DNA from: Gammaproteobacteria bacterium
GTDB lineage: Bacteria; Pseudomonadota; Gammaproteobacteria; Pseudomonadales; Azotimanducaceae
Direction: 5' to 3'
NCBI GenBank assembly: GCA_027293665.1
Contig: JAPUFN010000354.1
Span: forward strand, 1-19,872
Length of the DNA stretch: 19,872 bases
The notes under the pieces were generated by a model. The model did not search any database. It was not told the DNA's origin and was given only the letters and a program-made list of their open reading frames with translations. This document shows positions 1 through 6,568 of this stretch, in pieces. A program made the translations under genes and the position numbers. Positions within the stretch are counted from its first letter, which is position 1. Every line of letters begins with the position of its first letter.

Positions 1-1
1 C

Positions 2-685
2 TTTAGTGACTTCGAGGAACTTACCGAAGGTACAAGCACTCTTGATGCGTTTGCTGCGAGCATCGCGCGAGGTGCGTATGTCCTGGTGGGTACCGGGCTC
101 AGCGTTCAGGGCGTCGTATTTTTCCAGTTCAAGGTCGACGAAGACGGCCGCATGGATGCGTCATTCAACGTGCCGTTACGCTACCTTGTCGACAATGCTG
201 GTTTAGGTCCGGATCTTGGGACCGGGCCCATTCGCCTTGCCTGCAGAAGCCAGTGCCCCGTGCCCTGGCATTCGGTCAATCTCTGGGAACCCGAAGGCGA
301 AGGTGACGAACACCCGGCGCAGAAGCTGCAGAAAATCATCTGGCGCAATCGACTCGGACTCAAGCCCCAGAGCCTGATCACGAACAGAGTAGCGGAAGAT
401 TTCGTCTTGGAGGGTGCGCGTGATGATACGCGTGATCTTCAGGCAAAGCTGACCGAAGCGTTCGGCGAGGAAGGCAAGCTCGATCTGGAAAAGATGATCC
501 GGCACCGGAACGAGCAGTTGACGGACGTTTCAACGAAGTATCGTTCCGATATGGAACAGCAACAGCAGACTTATCTCGATCAGATACGCAGCTGTCGCGA
601 TGAAATCCAGAAGCTCAAGGTCGAACTCAGAAACGAACGCGAGAGAAGCCGTCGCCTGCAGCAATTGCTGCGTGGCGGGCCTTAG
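2..685 (+). CDS. Hypothetical protein with C-terminal coiled coil (5' end outside window)
   Basis: The reading frame is open from base 2 to a TAG at 683-685, giving 227 visible residues, so the true start lies upstream of the window. I do not recognise the family. The visible N-terminal part looks like a compact mixed alpha/beta domain with hydrophobic strands (around YVLVGTG and VVFFQFKVD) and a PVPWHSVNLWEP segment in the middle. The last 70 or so residues are strongly charged, rich in Glu, Lys, Arg and Gln with regular heptad-like spacing, which predicts a coiled coil and suggests oligomerisation or a protein scaffold role. No signal peptide, membrane segment or catalytic motif is visible in this part. 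Its stop codon overlaps that of the convergent gene by a few bases. It is clearly coding, because the frame is long, uninterrupted and has a coherent composition. The function is unknown. Confidence 0.8.
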   Translation, partial: FSDFEELTEGTSTLDAFAASIARGAYVLVGTGLSVQGVVFFQFKVDEDGRMDASFNVPLRYLVDNAGLGPDLGTGPIRLACRSQCPVPWHSVNLWEPEGEGDEHPAQKLQKIIWRNRLGLKPQSLITNRVAEDFVLEGARDDTRDLQAKLTEAFGEEGKLDLEKMIRHRNEQLTDVSTKYRSDMEQQQQTYLDQIRSCRDEIQKLKVELRNERERSRRLQQLLRGGP

Positions 686-1146
686 GCAGTAGCAGCGCTG
701 CCGCTGTAGACCGCCCACAGCGAAGCTGTAAACACCAGCATGAAAAGCAGCAAGAGCCCCGTCAGAAATCCCACCCCGGCTGCTCGCAGATTCGAATGCA
801 GCGAACCACCCTGCGAGGTGTGGTAGGCGATTGCCGATCCCTGTAGTTGGGTTGCAAGGAAGTAAGCAATGATCGCCTGAAACACGTTATATGCCAGCGC
901 CAGAACGGTGGTGTTTGGCAACAGCGTAGCAATTCCGATCAGCACGATGTAGATGGCTGCTCCCCACAATGCCCAGCGCTGCGCAAGCACCACTTTCCCC
1001 AGCGTGCGATAGTTCAGATAGAGCATGACGACCCCGGCCGCAAGCGAGCCGAGCACTGAGGCGATTACGACGCCCTGCACACTGTATAGACTGCCACCAC
1101 GAACCTGATGGTGTTGTGGCGCCGGTGATTGATAGGGGTCAGACAT
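682..1146 (-). CDS. Small four-helix inner-membrane protein of unknown function
   Basis: The protein has 154 residues from the ATG at 1146. Four hydrophobic stretches, roughly residues 24-46, 59-77, 81-100 and 121-147, predict four transmembrane helices. The N-terminus is a short Pro/Gln/His-rich tail (MSDPYQSPAPQHHQ), a layout common in small uncharacterised proteobacterial membrane proteins. The frame could extend to an ATG at 1191. I prefer 1146 because the extra 15 residues are unlike a membrane protein N-terminus and because a promoter-like TATGAT on this strand (1187-1192) would fall inside the longer form. The ribosome site is weak: an AAGGA lies about 18 bases upstream of the chosen ATG. 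The gene is divergent from the DsbA-family gene and convergent with the first gene, sharing the bases TTAG at the stops. No function can be assigned. Confidence 0.75.
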   Translation of the reverse strand: MSDPYQSPAPQHHQVRGGSLYSVQGVVIASVLGSLAAGVVMLYLNYRTLGKVVLAQRWALWGAAIYIVLIGIATLLPNTTVLALAYNVFQAIIAYFLATQLQGSAIAYHTSQGGSLHSNLRAAGVGFLTGLLLLFMLVFTASLWAVYSGSAATA

Positions 1147-1254
1147 GATTTGTGTTACCGGGCATCCTTCTTGATCGGAACCAACTATCATAATGAACCG
1201 CGCTCATAACGGAAGGGCGAACTGCATCACCGGTCCAGTTGACAGGAACTGCGT
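1147..1254. promoter_or_regulatory. Divergent intergenic region with -10-like boxes on both strands
   Basis: This 108-base gap lies between two divergently transcribed genes and must hold both promoters. A short AT-rich core at 1186-1194 reads as CATAAT on the plus strand (five of six matches to a sigma-70 -10 box) and as TATGAT on the minus strand (also five of six). Neither has a convincing -35 box at normal spacing; a TTGATC at 1171-1176 is only 12 bases from the plus-strand box. The location is firm but the exact promoter call is weak. Confidence 0.3.
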
Positions 1255-1929
1255 ATGAGACTCGAAATATTCTCCGACCTGGTGTGCCCCTGGTGTTTCA
1301 TCGGTAAACGTCAGTTGGACAGCGTGCTGGGCACGCCGGAAGGACAGGACGTCGACGTTGTCTGGCGTGCCTATCAACTTTACCCGAACATTCCACGCGA
1401 AGGGATGGTGCGGGATGAATTCATGAAGGTGCGCTTTGCTGGAACGGACACCGGCAGCGCGCGCGAGCGAATTCTCGGCGAGGCCCGAACTGCAGGAATA
1501 GAAATGGATTTCAGCCGTGCCGAACGCATGCCTAACACGTTCGACGGTCATCGACTGCTGCATCATGCACGACAACAGGAACTGGCAAATGCAGAGCTTG
1601 CTGGTGTGCAACACCGACTCGCGGAAACGCTGTTCAGCTTCTATTTTTGTGAAGGACGTGACGTTGGCAGTCAGGAGGTATTAATTTCCGCGGCTGAAGA
1701 AGTTGGCTTGGACGGGTCGGCAACCCGAGCGTTTCTGGGCAGCGATGCAAGTCGAATGGAAGTCGAGCACGAACTCGATCGCGCCGCAGTGGTTGGTGTC
1801 AGCGGAGTTCCGTGTTTTCTCTTTGCAGGTGCGTTTGCATTGCAGGGCGCGCAGTCAGCGGAAGTCATCGGGCAATTCCTCAGCCGTGCCAGGCAACGCC
1901 TTGCTCCGGATGCGACCGGCGACGTATAG
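1255..1929 (+). CDS. DsbA-family oxidoreductase, FrnE-like
   Basis: A 224-residue thioredoxin-fold protein. The redox motif CPWC is at residues 11-14, directly after the first beta strand (RLEIFSDLV), and a cis-proline loop GVSGVPCFLF is at 181-190. Between them is the helical insertion typical of DsbA relatives, with the NTFDGHRLLH and FYFCEGRDVGSQEVL segments that mark the FrnE/2-hydroxychromene-isomerase-like branch. There is no signal peptide, so it should act in the cytoplasm, unlike DsbA itself. Members of this branch are disulfide oxidoreductases or isomerases, some linked to oxidative stress; the substrate cannot be read from the sequence. The ATG at 1255 is supported by AGGA at 1244-1247 with a 7-base spacer. 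The gene ends 5 bases from the convergent zinc-ribbon gene, so it is probably transcribed alone. Family assignment is secure. Confidence 0.93.
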   Translation: MRLEIFSDLVCPWCFIGKRQLDSVLGTPEGQDVDVVWRAYQLYPNIPREGMVRDEFMKVRFAGTDTGSARERILGEARTAGIEMDFSRAERMPNTFDGHRLLHHARQQELANAELAGVQHRLAETLFSFYFCEGRDVGSQEVLISAAEEVGLDGSATRAFLGSDASRMEVEHELDRAAVVGVSGVPCFLFAGAFALQGAQSAEVIGQFLSRARQRLAPDATGDV

Positions 1930-1934
1930 CGGTT

Positions 1935-2138
1935 CTATTTCAGTTTTGGCAATACGAGTTTAGGCGCTACCGGTTGACTGAAAACATGTTTTGCGATGAT
2001 GTCGTATACGTGACCGCACTGATCGCAGTGCACGATGAGATACCAGGGTTGTCTGGTCTTTGACCTCTCGATGCTTTCTTTCGAGGTAATGCTCTCAACG
2101 CCTGCAACACCGCAGTTTGGACAAGTCGGCTCTGCCAT
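1935..2138 (-). CDS. Small zinc-ribbon protein
   Basis: A 67-residue protein with two CxxC pairs, C6/C9 (CPNC) and C38/C41 (CDQCGH), spaced as in a zinc ribbon, and a basic, Pro-rich C-terminus. Between the pairs is a segment ending in a beta-strand-like WYLIVHC. Short proteins of this type are widespread and conserved in gammaproteobacteria, which argues that this is a real gene and not a chance frame. The role is unknown; a zinc ribbon could bind nucleic acid or another protein. It starts 24 bases after the cysE stop on the same strand, so the two are probably cotranscribed. This gives a guilt-by-association link to sulfur metabolism, but nothing in the protein itself shows that. The upstream AGAGAAAAG is a modest ribosome site. 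Confidence 0.85.
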   Translation of the reverse strand: MAEPTCPNCGVAGVESITSKESIERSKTRQPWYLIVHCDQCGHVYDIIAKHVFSQPVAPKLVLPKLK

Positions 2139-2162
2139 CTTTTCTCTACTTATACCTGCCGC

Positions 2163-3026
2163 TCAGGACAGACACTGATCCATATCATGCGCAGGCAGCG
2201 TACCGGTCGGTTTGCCGACGATCTTTGCAGGAACACCAGCCACAGTTACGTGAGCCGGGACATCCTCGAGCACGACACTGCCGGCACCGACTTTCGCGCC
2301 TTCGCCAACTTCGATATTGCCGATAATCTTACAACCGGCTGCGAGCAGTACACCGCGACGAATTTTTGGATGGCGATCGCCTGTGGTTTTACCCGTGCCG
2401 CCGAGTGTCACTGCGTGCAGAATGGAGACGTCGTCTTCAATGACGGCAGTTTCGCCCACGACGATACCTGTCGCGTGGTCGAGCATGATGCCCGAGCCGA
2501 TTCTTGCCGCCGGGTGAATGTCGATACCCAGAGTGACACTGATCTGATTCTGAAAAAATTGCGACAGTGTCCTGCGTTCCTGGTGCCACAGCCAATGCGC
2601 GATTCGATGAGCCTGGAGCGCGTGAAAACCTTTGAAGAACAGGAAGGGTGTGGTGAGGTCCGTGCAGGCGGGATCGCGTGCATAGTTTGCGAGCATGTCT
2701 ATTTCAGCGGCTCGCAGGATGTCTGGATCTGCCGTAAGCGCCTCTTTGATGACGTCCCGGATGAGCATGGTCGGCAGCATCGGATTATCAAGCTTTGACG
2801 CCAGGCGAAAACTCAAGGCGGAACCGAAACTGTCGTGATTCAGTACCGTTGCATGGAAATAGCTGCCGAGTATCGGTTCTTCAGCAGCCTTGGCGCTTGC
2901 CTCGTCCCGCATCAGCGCCCAGAGGTCATCCTTCGCTGAAATAACGCCGCCGGAGGTGTTCTGGGCCTGTTCGATGACTTCGCTGTAGCGCTCATCCAGC
3001 CGGTTCAAATTCGGATTACTGCTCAT
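2163..3026 (-). CDS. cysE: Serine O-acetyltransferase
   Basis: Transfers acetyl from acetyl-CoA to L-serine, giving O-acetylserine for cysteine synthesis in the cytoplasm. The protein has 287 residues. The N-terminal helical domain (about 30-160) is followed by a left-handed beta-helix of hexapeptide repeats (about 165-270). The catalytic pair of the E. coli enzyme (Asp143 and His158) matches D169 in DIHP and H184 in DHATG. GGTGKTTGDRHPKI (209-222) and GAGSVVLEDVP are typical of CysE. The start is supported by GAGGAG on this strand (plus positions 3033-3038), 6 bases from the ATG. The C-terminus stops at HDMDQCLS, about fifteen residues short of the enterobacterial tail, and lacks its final Ile, which in E. 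coli docks into the active site of CysK. It is followed closely by the zinc-ribbon gene. Confidence 0.97.
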   Translation of the reverse strand: MSSNPNLNRLDERYSEVIEQAQNTSGGVISAKDDLWALMRDEASAKAAEEPILGSYFHATVLNHDSFGSALSFRLASKLDNPMLPTMLIRDVIKEALTADPDILRAAEIDMLANYARDPACTDLTTPFLFFKGFHALQAHRIAHWLWHQERRTLSQFFQNQISVTLGIDIHPAARIGSGIMLDHATGIVVGETAVIEDDVSILHAVTLGGTGKTTGDRHPKIRRGVLLAAGCKIIGNIEVGEGAKVGAGSVVLEDVPAHVTVAGVPAKIVGKPTGTLPAHDMDQCLS

Positions 3027-3154
3027 ATCAGACTCCTCAGAAGGCCAAACAGCCTATGCCTGTAGCCTGAGAATGCAAGCGCACAGGGTTGATCCAGATA
3101 GACAGCGGAATCCACTGGCAAGTTCCGTGGCCAGACGAATCTCCAGATGGGGGA

Positions 3155-3739
3155 TCAGCCATCGTCGGGGAGGTCGACATCTTTGATAATACCTGGATCT
3201 TCGACAGCGACTTCGATTACCTCAGATGCTGATCGTTGCAGTACCTCACGCGCGCCTGCATCGCCCTGCAGAGTTCTCAGCTCGGCGAAAAAGGTCGCAT
3301 CGAACCCCACCGGGTGACCTCGCTTGTTGGCATATGTTGGGACGATGATCGCAGGCGAGGTCATTGCATCCATCTCAGCTTTGAGTTGCAGCAGGGTCTG
3401 CGGCAAGACGAAAGGCATGTCTGCCAATCCTATCAGCGCATAAGACCAGTCCGTTACCGCCGCAACACCAGCGGCCAGCGAGTGGCCCATGCCGAGATGG
3501 GCATCCTCAGCGACGATCACCCTGACAGGTGGTGAACGGTTTGCCAGCCAACCTGCAGCGGCGTCATCGGGATCGCGGATCACCACAACGAGATTGTCGA
3601 ATACCTGGTACTTGTGCAGGGTAGCAAGAAGCAGCGGAGTGCCATCTGGTAACAGGTGTTGCCGTTTGTCACTGCCGAATCTGCGGGAGAATCCGGCGGC
3701 GAGTAGTAATGCGCCGCCGTGTCGAGCGCTAACCAGCAC
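3155..3739 (-). CDS. MocA-like molybdenum cofactor nucleotidyltransferase
   Basis: A 194-residue member of the MobA-like NTP transferase fold. The nucleotide-binding signature LAAGFSRRFGSDK is at 13-25, the metal-binding LADMP at 105-109, GHPVGF at 141-146, GDAGAR at 159-164, and the closing DVDLPDD at 187-193. This set is characteristic of MocA, which makes molybdopterin cytosine dinucleotide from CTP, rather than of the guanylyl enzyme MobA. The start is a GTG at 3739 inside the end of xdhC, with an 11-base overlap, so the pair should be translationally coupled. XdhC and MocA partners together service molybdenum hydroxylases such as xanthine, aldehyde or CO dehydrogenases. No hydroxylase gene lies in the window. 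An alternative role as a generic sugar or cofactor nucleotidyltransferase is possible but less likely in this context. Confidence 0.85.
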   Translation of the reverse strand: MLVSARHGGALLLAAGFSRRFGSDKRQHLLPDGTPLLLATLHKYQVFDNLVVVIRDPDDAAAGWLANRSPPVRVIVAEDAHLGMGHSLAAGVAAVTDWSYALIGLADMPFVLPQTLLQLKAEMDAMTSPAIIVPTYANKRGHPVGFDATFFAELRTLQGDAGAREVLQRSASEVIEVAVEDPGIIKDVDLPDDG

Positions 3740-4730
3740 TCAGTGCGGCGAGTTGGTCAACGGCTGCCGCCTTCTTGTGCGCTCTCACCGCGGTAATCTC
3801 GGCGAGGATGGCGATCGCGATTTCCGGTGGAGTTTTACTGCCGATCGGTAAGCCGATGGGTGCGTGCAAGCGCGCGATTTCAGTGTCTGAAAGATCAAGC
3901 GCCTTGAGGCGGTCTCTTCTGCTTGCCGATGTCCTGCTCGAACCCATTGCACCGACGTAGAAAGCCTTGGTCTTCAAAGCTTCCATCAACCCCATGTCGT
4001 CGATGCGGGGATCGTGGGTGAGCGCAACAATCGCCGAGTCCGGGTCATTTGCGTAAGCCCTGATGGCATCGTCGGGCATGTCGTTAATCAGTCGCACGCC
4101 CGCAATTGAGAAGTCGTGGATCGTCTGCTGCCTGGGATCGCAGACGGTAACCGCATAGTCGAGGCTCATCGCCATCTCGGCGAGGTATTTTGAAACCATG
4201 CCGGCGCCGATGATGAACAGCTGATATTGTGGCCCATAAGTGTGCTTGAGCACCTGCTGTTCTTCATCCCAGGCCAGCGGCGCATGTGTATCCACATCGA
4301 TGTGATCAAATGAGCGGTTCGGCAGATCGACTATGCGCTGGACTCGCTGGCGCTTGGCCAGTTGGCTGCAAAGATGCGCGAAGTGCGCCTGGTGTTTGGC
4401 GTCAGGCTTCAGCGGCTCGATTACGATCAACAACGAACCACCACAAGGCAGGCCGAATTTCTCGGATTCTTCTGCTGTTACGCCATATTTAAAAAACTGC
4501 GCAGCCGTGACAGCCAACTCGCCCCGAGTGAGCTTTTCCAGCAGATCGTCCTCCACACACCCGCCGGACAACGAGCCGACGATGTGGCCATCGGCGTCAC
4601 AACCCAGCAGCGAACCAACGGGACGTGGTGAGGATCCCCAGGTGCCGATAACCGTCGCCAGCCAGCAGGGGCGGTCTGCCTGAAGCCAGGTGTTGACCTG
4701 AATGATGACTTCTTCGTCTACTGCGTGCAT
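3729..4730 (-). CDS. xdhC: XdhC-family molybdenum hydroxylase maturation factor
   Basis: A 333-residue, full-length two-domain XdhC/CoxI protein. The N-terminal domain carries TWGSSPRPVGS (30-40), GSLSGGCVE (52-60) and GLPCGG (93-98), including the conserved cysteine that sulfurated cofactor is thought to contact. The C-terminal half is a Rossmann fold beginning LFIIGAGMVSKY (171-182), ending with the MGSSR and PIGLPIGSKTPPEIAIAI segments typical of the family. In known cases XdhC binds molybdenum cofactor, promotes its sulfuration and inserts it into xanthine dehydrogenase-type enzymes. It acts in the cytoplasm. It is first in a two-gene unit with the mocA-like gene. Its ATG (4728-4730) is 30 bases from the rhomboid start on the other strand, so its promoter must lie largely within the rhomboid 5' coding region. 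No good ribosome site is visible. Confidence 0.93.
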   Translation of the reverse strand: MHAVDEEVIIQVNTWLQADRPCWLATVIGTWGSSPRPVGSLLGCDADGHIVGSLSGGCVEDDLLEKLTRGELAVTAAQFFKYGVTAEESEKFGLPCGGSLLIVIEPLKPDAKHQAHFAHLCSQLAKRQRVQRIVDLPNRSFDHIDVDTHAPLAWDEEQQVLKHTYGPQYQLFIIGAGMVSKYLAEMAMSLDYAVTVCDPRQQTIHDFSIAGVRLINDMPDDAIRAYANDPDSAIVALTHDPRIDDMGLMEALKTKAFYVGAMGSSRTSASRRDRLKALDLSDTEIARLHAPIGLPIGSKTPPEIAIAILAEITAVRAHKKAAAVDQLAALSAG

Positions 4731-4760
4731 CGTTGCAGTTTAGCACTTTCAGCCGAATCC

Positions 4761-5618
4761 ATGCGTGTGATCAAAACTTCTCTGGAGGAAGACCTTTCGT
4801 TGTTTTCCCGCTATCTCTGGCAGCGACAAGTTGTTCACCGCATCTTCGAGGAACGCGGACAGCAGATTCTGGAAGTTGCCGATGCCAGCAACGTCGAGCA
4901 GGTCGCACAAACATACGAAGCATGGCGCTCCGGAAAGATCCAACTCTCGTCTGAGGCAACGGATGACAAGCCGTCGGCCGCAACCGGATTTACCAGGATC
5001 CTGCGGATTTGGCGTGACCTTCCGGCACTATCGGTATTGCTTGCACTCGCAATTTTAGTGTATCCGTTCAGTCGGGTAGTTTCTGCTGGTGAACTGACCG
5101 CAGTGGCGGGCTTGCTGACGATCGTAGATCTGACTCAACCAGGGCCGCTGGTGTGGCACTCGGTATTCACAACGCTTGAGCTGTGGCGCTTGCTGACGCC
5201 GATATTCCTGCACTTTTCAGTAATCCACATTGCATTCAATTGCGTTGTCGTTTTCGAGCTGGGTCGTCGCGTTGAAACTGTGAATGGCACGATGTGGTTC
5301 TGCGCTGTTGTGGTTGTGCTCGGTGTCTTGAGCAATCTCGGGCAGTTTCTGCTGAATCCATCGCCGTTGTTCGGCGGCCTGTCTGGTGTGGCTTATGGGC
5401 TGCTGGGTTACATTCTGGTTTCCAGCAAACGATTTCCCGCGGAGACTCTGTGGCAATTGCGGCCTGGATTTGCAATCAGCCTTCTCATCTTTCTGGTGTT
5501 GTTCACGACGGGCGTTACTGAATTCTTTGGCCTGGCCGTGGCGAATGCGGCCCACTGGAGCGGACTTGTTGCGGGGTGCGCAATGGCGCTCCTTGCCCCG
5601 GCCGTTGAGCGTCGCTGA
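4761..5618 (+). CDS. Rhomboid intramembrane serine protease, GlpG-like
   Basis: A 285-residue protein from the ATG at 4761. An N-terminal cytoplasmic domain of about 60 residues resembles the GlpG N-domain, followed by a linker and about six transmembrane helices. Numbered from this ATG, the catalytic Ser is S208 in GGLSGVAYG and the catalytic His is H265 in ANAAHWSG. The HFSVIHIAFN segment supplies the H and N that line the oxyanion site in E. coli GlpG. Rhomboids cut single-pass membrane proteins within the membrane; the substrate is unknown. An in-frame GTG at 4725 would add 12 residues but overlaps the xdhC start codon and looks unlike a GlpG N-terminus. There is no clear ribosome site for either start. 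The gene ends one base before DUF2797, so the two form an operon. Confidence 0.92.
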   Translation: MRVIKTSLEEDLSLFSRYLWQRQVVHRIFEERGQQILEVADASNVEQVAQTYEAWRSGKIQLSSEATDDKPSAATGFTRILRIWRDLPALSVLLALAILVYPFSRVVSAGELTAVAGLLTIVDLTQPGPLVWHSVFTTLELWRLLTPIFLHFSVIHIAFNCVVVFELGRRVETVNGTMWFCAVVVVLGVLSNLGQFLLNPSPLFGGLSGVAYGLLGYILVSSKRFPAETLWQLRPGFAISLLIFLVLFTTGVTEFFGLAVANAAHWSGLVAGCAMALLAPAVERR

Positions 5619-5619
5619 A

Positions 5620-6480
5620 ATGGAATCCATCAGCGGTGTACTGCGCAAGCTGACCATTGAAGTTGCTGAACCGGTTCAGTATGCCTTTCAGGTAATAGGA
5701 GATGGCGACGAGCCCGCTGGTCTGTCACTCAACGATCAGCTCGGAGCCGGTCTACGGATAGAGTATCTCGCTCGTATCGTATGTAGTCATTGCGGACGAC
5801 AGACAGCCAAAAGCTACGGCGGTGGCTATTGTTACCCGTGTTTCACGACACTTGCACGCTGTGATCTGTGCGTCGTCAGCCCGGCGCGCTGTCACTATCA
5901 CGCTGGAACGTGCCGGGAGCCCGAGTGGGGTGAGTCCTTCTGCATGCGCGACCACCTGGTTTATCTTGCCAACACCAGTGGCCTGAAGGTTGGCATCACG
6001 CGCAGTGGTTTCGAAGAAGGTCGCTGGATGGATCAGGGCGCCGTACAGGCGATGGCCATTCTCCGGGCGCAAACACGCCGTGATGCAGGGCTTGCAGAGG
6101 TGCAGATCGCCCAGGGACTCTCTGACCGGACGGACTGGCGCCGACTGCTGCGCGGCGATGCTCCCGTGCTGGATATCGCACAGGAAAGCGAGCGGTTGCA
6201 GGCCGCTTTAGACGACCTGCCAGCAGGTGTGAGTTGGCTCGAACCGCGCAAGCTGCGAACGTTCACCTATCCCATAGTGCGGTATCCTTCACGGTTGGAG
6301 CGGCTGCGGCTGGATGCAGGCAACGTCGAAGGTAATCTTCTGGGAATCAAAGGGCAGTATCTTCTGTTGTCCAGCGGCGTCTTCAATGTGCGCCAACATG
6401 CGGGGTATGAGGTAAGGATCAGTCTGTCGCCAGAGCCGTTCGCGACTCAGGGTGGCGATCAGCTCGGATTGTTCGGCTGA
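5620..6480 (+). CDS. DUF2797 cysteine-rich protein
   Basis: A 286-residue protein of the DUF2797 family, function unknown. It has a dense cysteine cluster: CSHC (55-58), CYPC (71-74), CDLC (81-84), then C91, H92, H94, C98 and C108, which suggests two or more bound zinc ions. Directly after it comes VYLANTSGLKVGITR (114-128), then a basic stretch ending in DQGA, a pattern that resembles GIY-YIG-type domains. The C-terminus is mostly beta and ends with DQLGLFG. The ATG is one base after the rhomboid stop. The frame stays open upstream to 5386, but that part lies inside the rhomboid gene in another frame and is not a plausible protein. No signal peptide or membrane segment is present, so it is cytoplasmic. 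Its position between rhomboid and pepN is conserved in relatives, as far as I recall. Confidence 0.9.
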   Translation: MESISGVLRKLTIEVAEPVQYAFQVIGDGDEPAGLSLNDQLGAGLRIEYLARIVCSHCGRQTAKSYGGGYCYPCFTTLARCDLCVVSPARCHYHAGTCREPEWGESFCMRDHLVYLANTSGLKVGITRSGFEEGRWMDQGAVQAMAILRAQTRRDAGLAEVQIAQGLSDRTDWRRLLRGDAPVLDIAQESERLQAALDDLPAGVSWLEPRKLRTFTYPIVRYPSRLERLRLDAGNVEGNLLGIKGQYLLLSSGVFNVRQHAGYEVRISLSPEPFATQGGDQLGLFG

Positions 6481-6568
6481 AGCCGGATCAGAAACGGTGC
6501 CTCGATTCGAGCAAGTGAGAGCGTGCAGACAACGAAGAATTCGATTAACAAAAACATGATGAGTTGAA

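Noticed and set aside
2187..2798. Plus-strand open frame of 203 codons opposite cysE
   Set aside because: Composition is unlike a real protein, and cysE on the other strand is unambiguous.
3051..3078. Possible cysE promoter on the minus strand (TTGCAT, 16 bases, TAGGCT)
   Set aside because: Only three of six matches in each box; location is plausible but the match is too poor to list.
5386..5619. Upstream extension of the DUF2797 frame
   Set aside because: It lies within the rhomboid coding region in another frame, and its Trp/Cys-rich sequence does not resemble the family N-terminus. The ATG at 5620 fits.
6501..6511. Short dyad CTCGATTCGAG upstream of pepN
   Set aside because: Five-base arms around a single base, with no supporting promoter or terminator elements.
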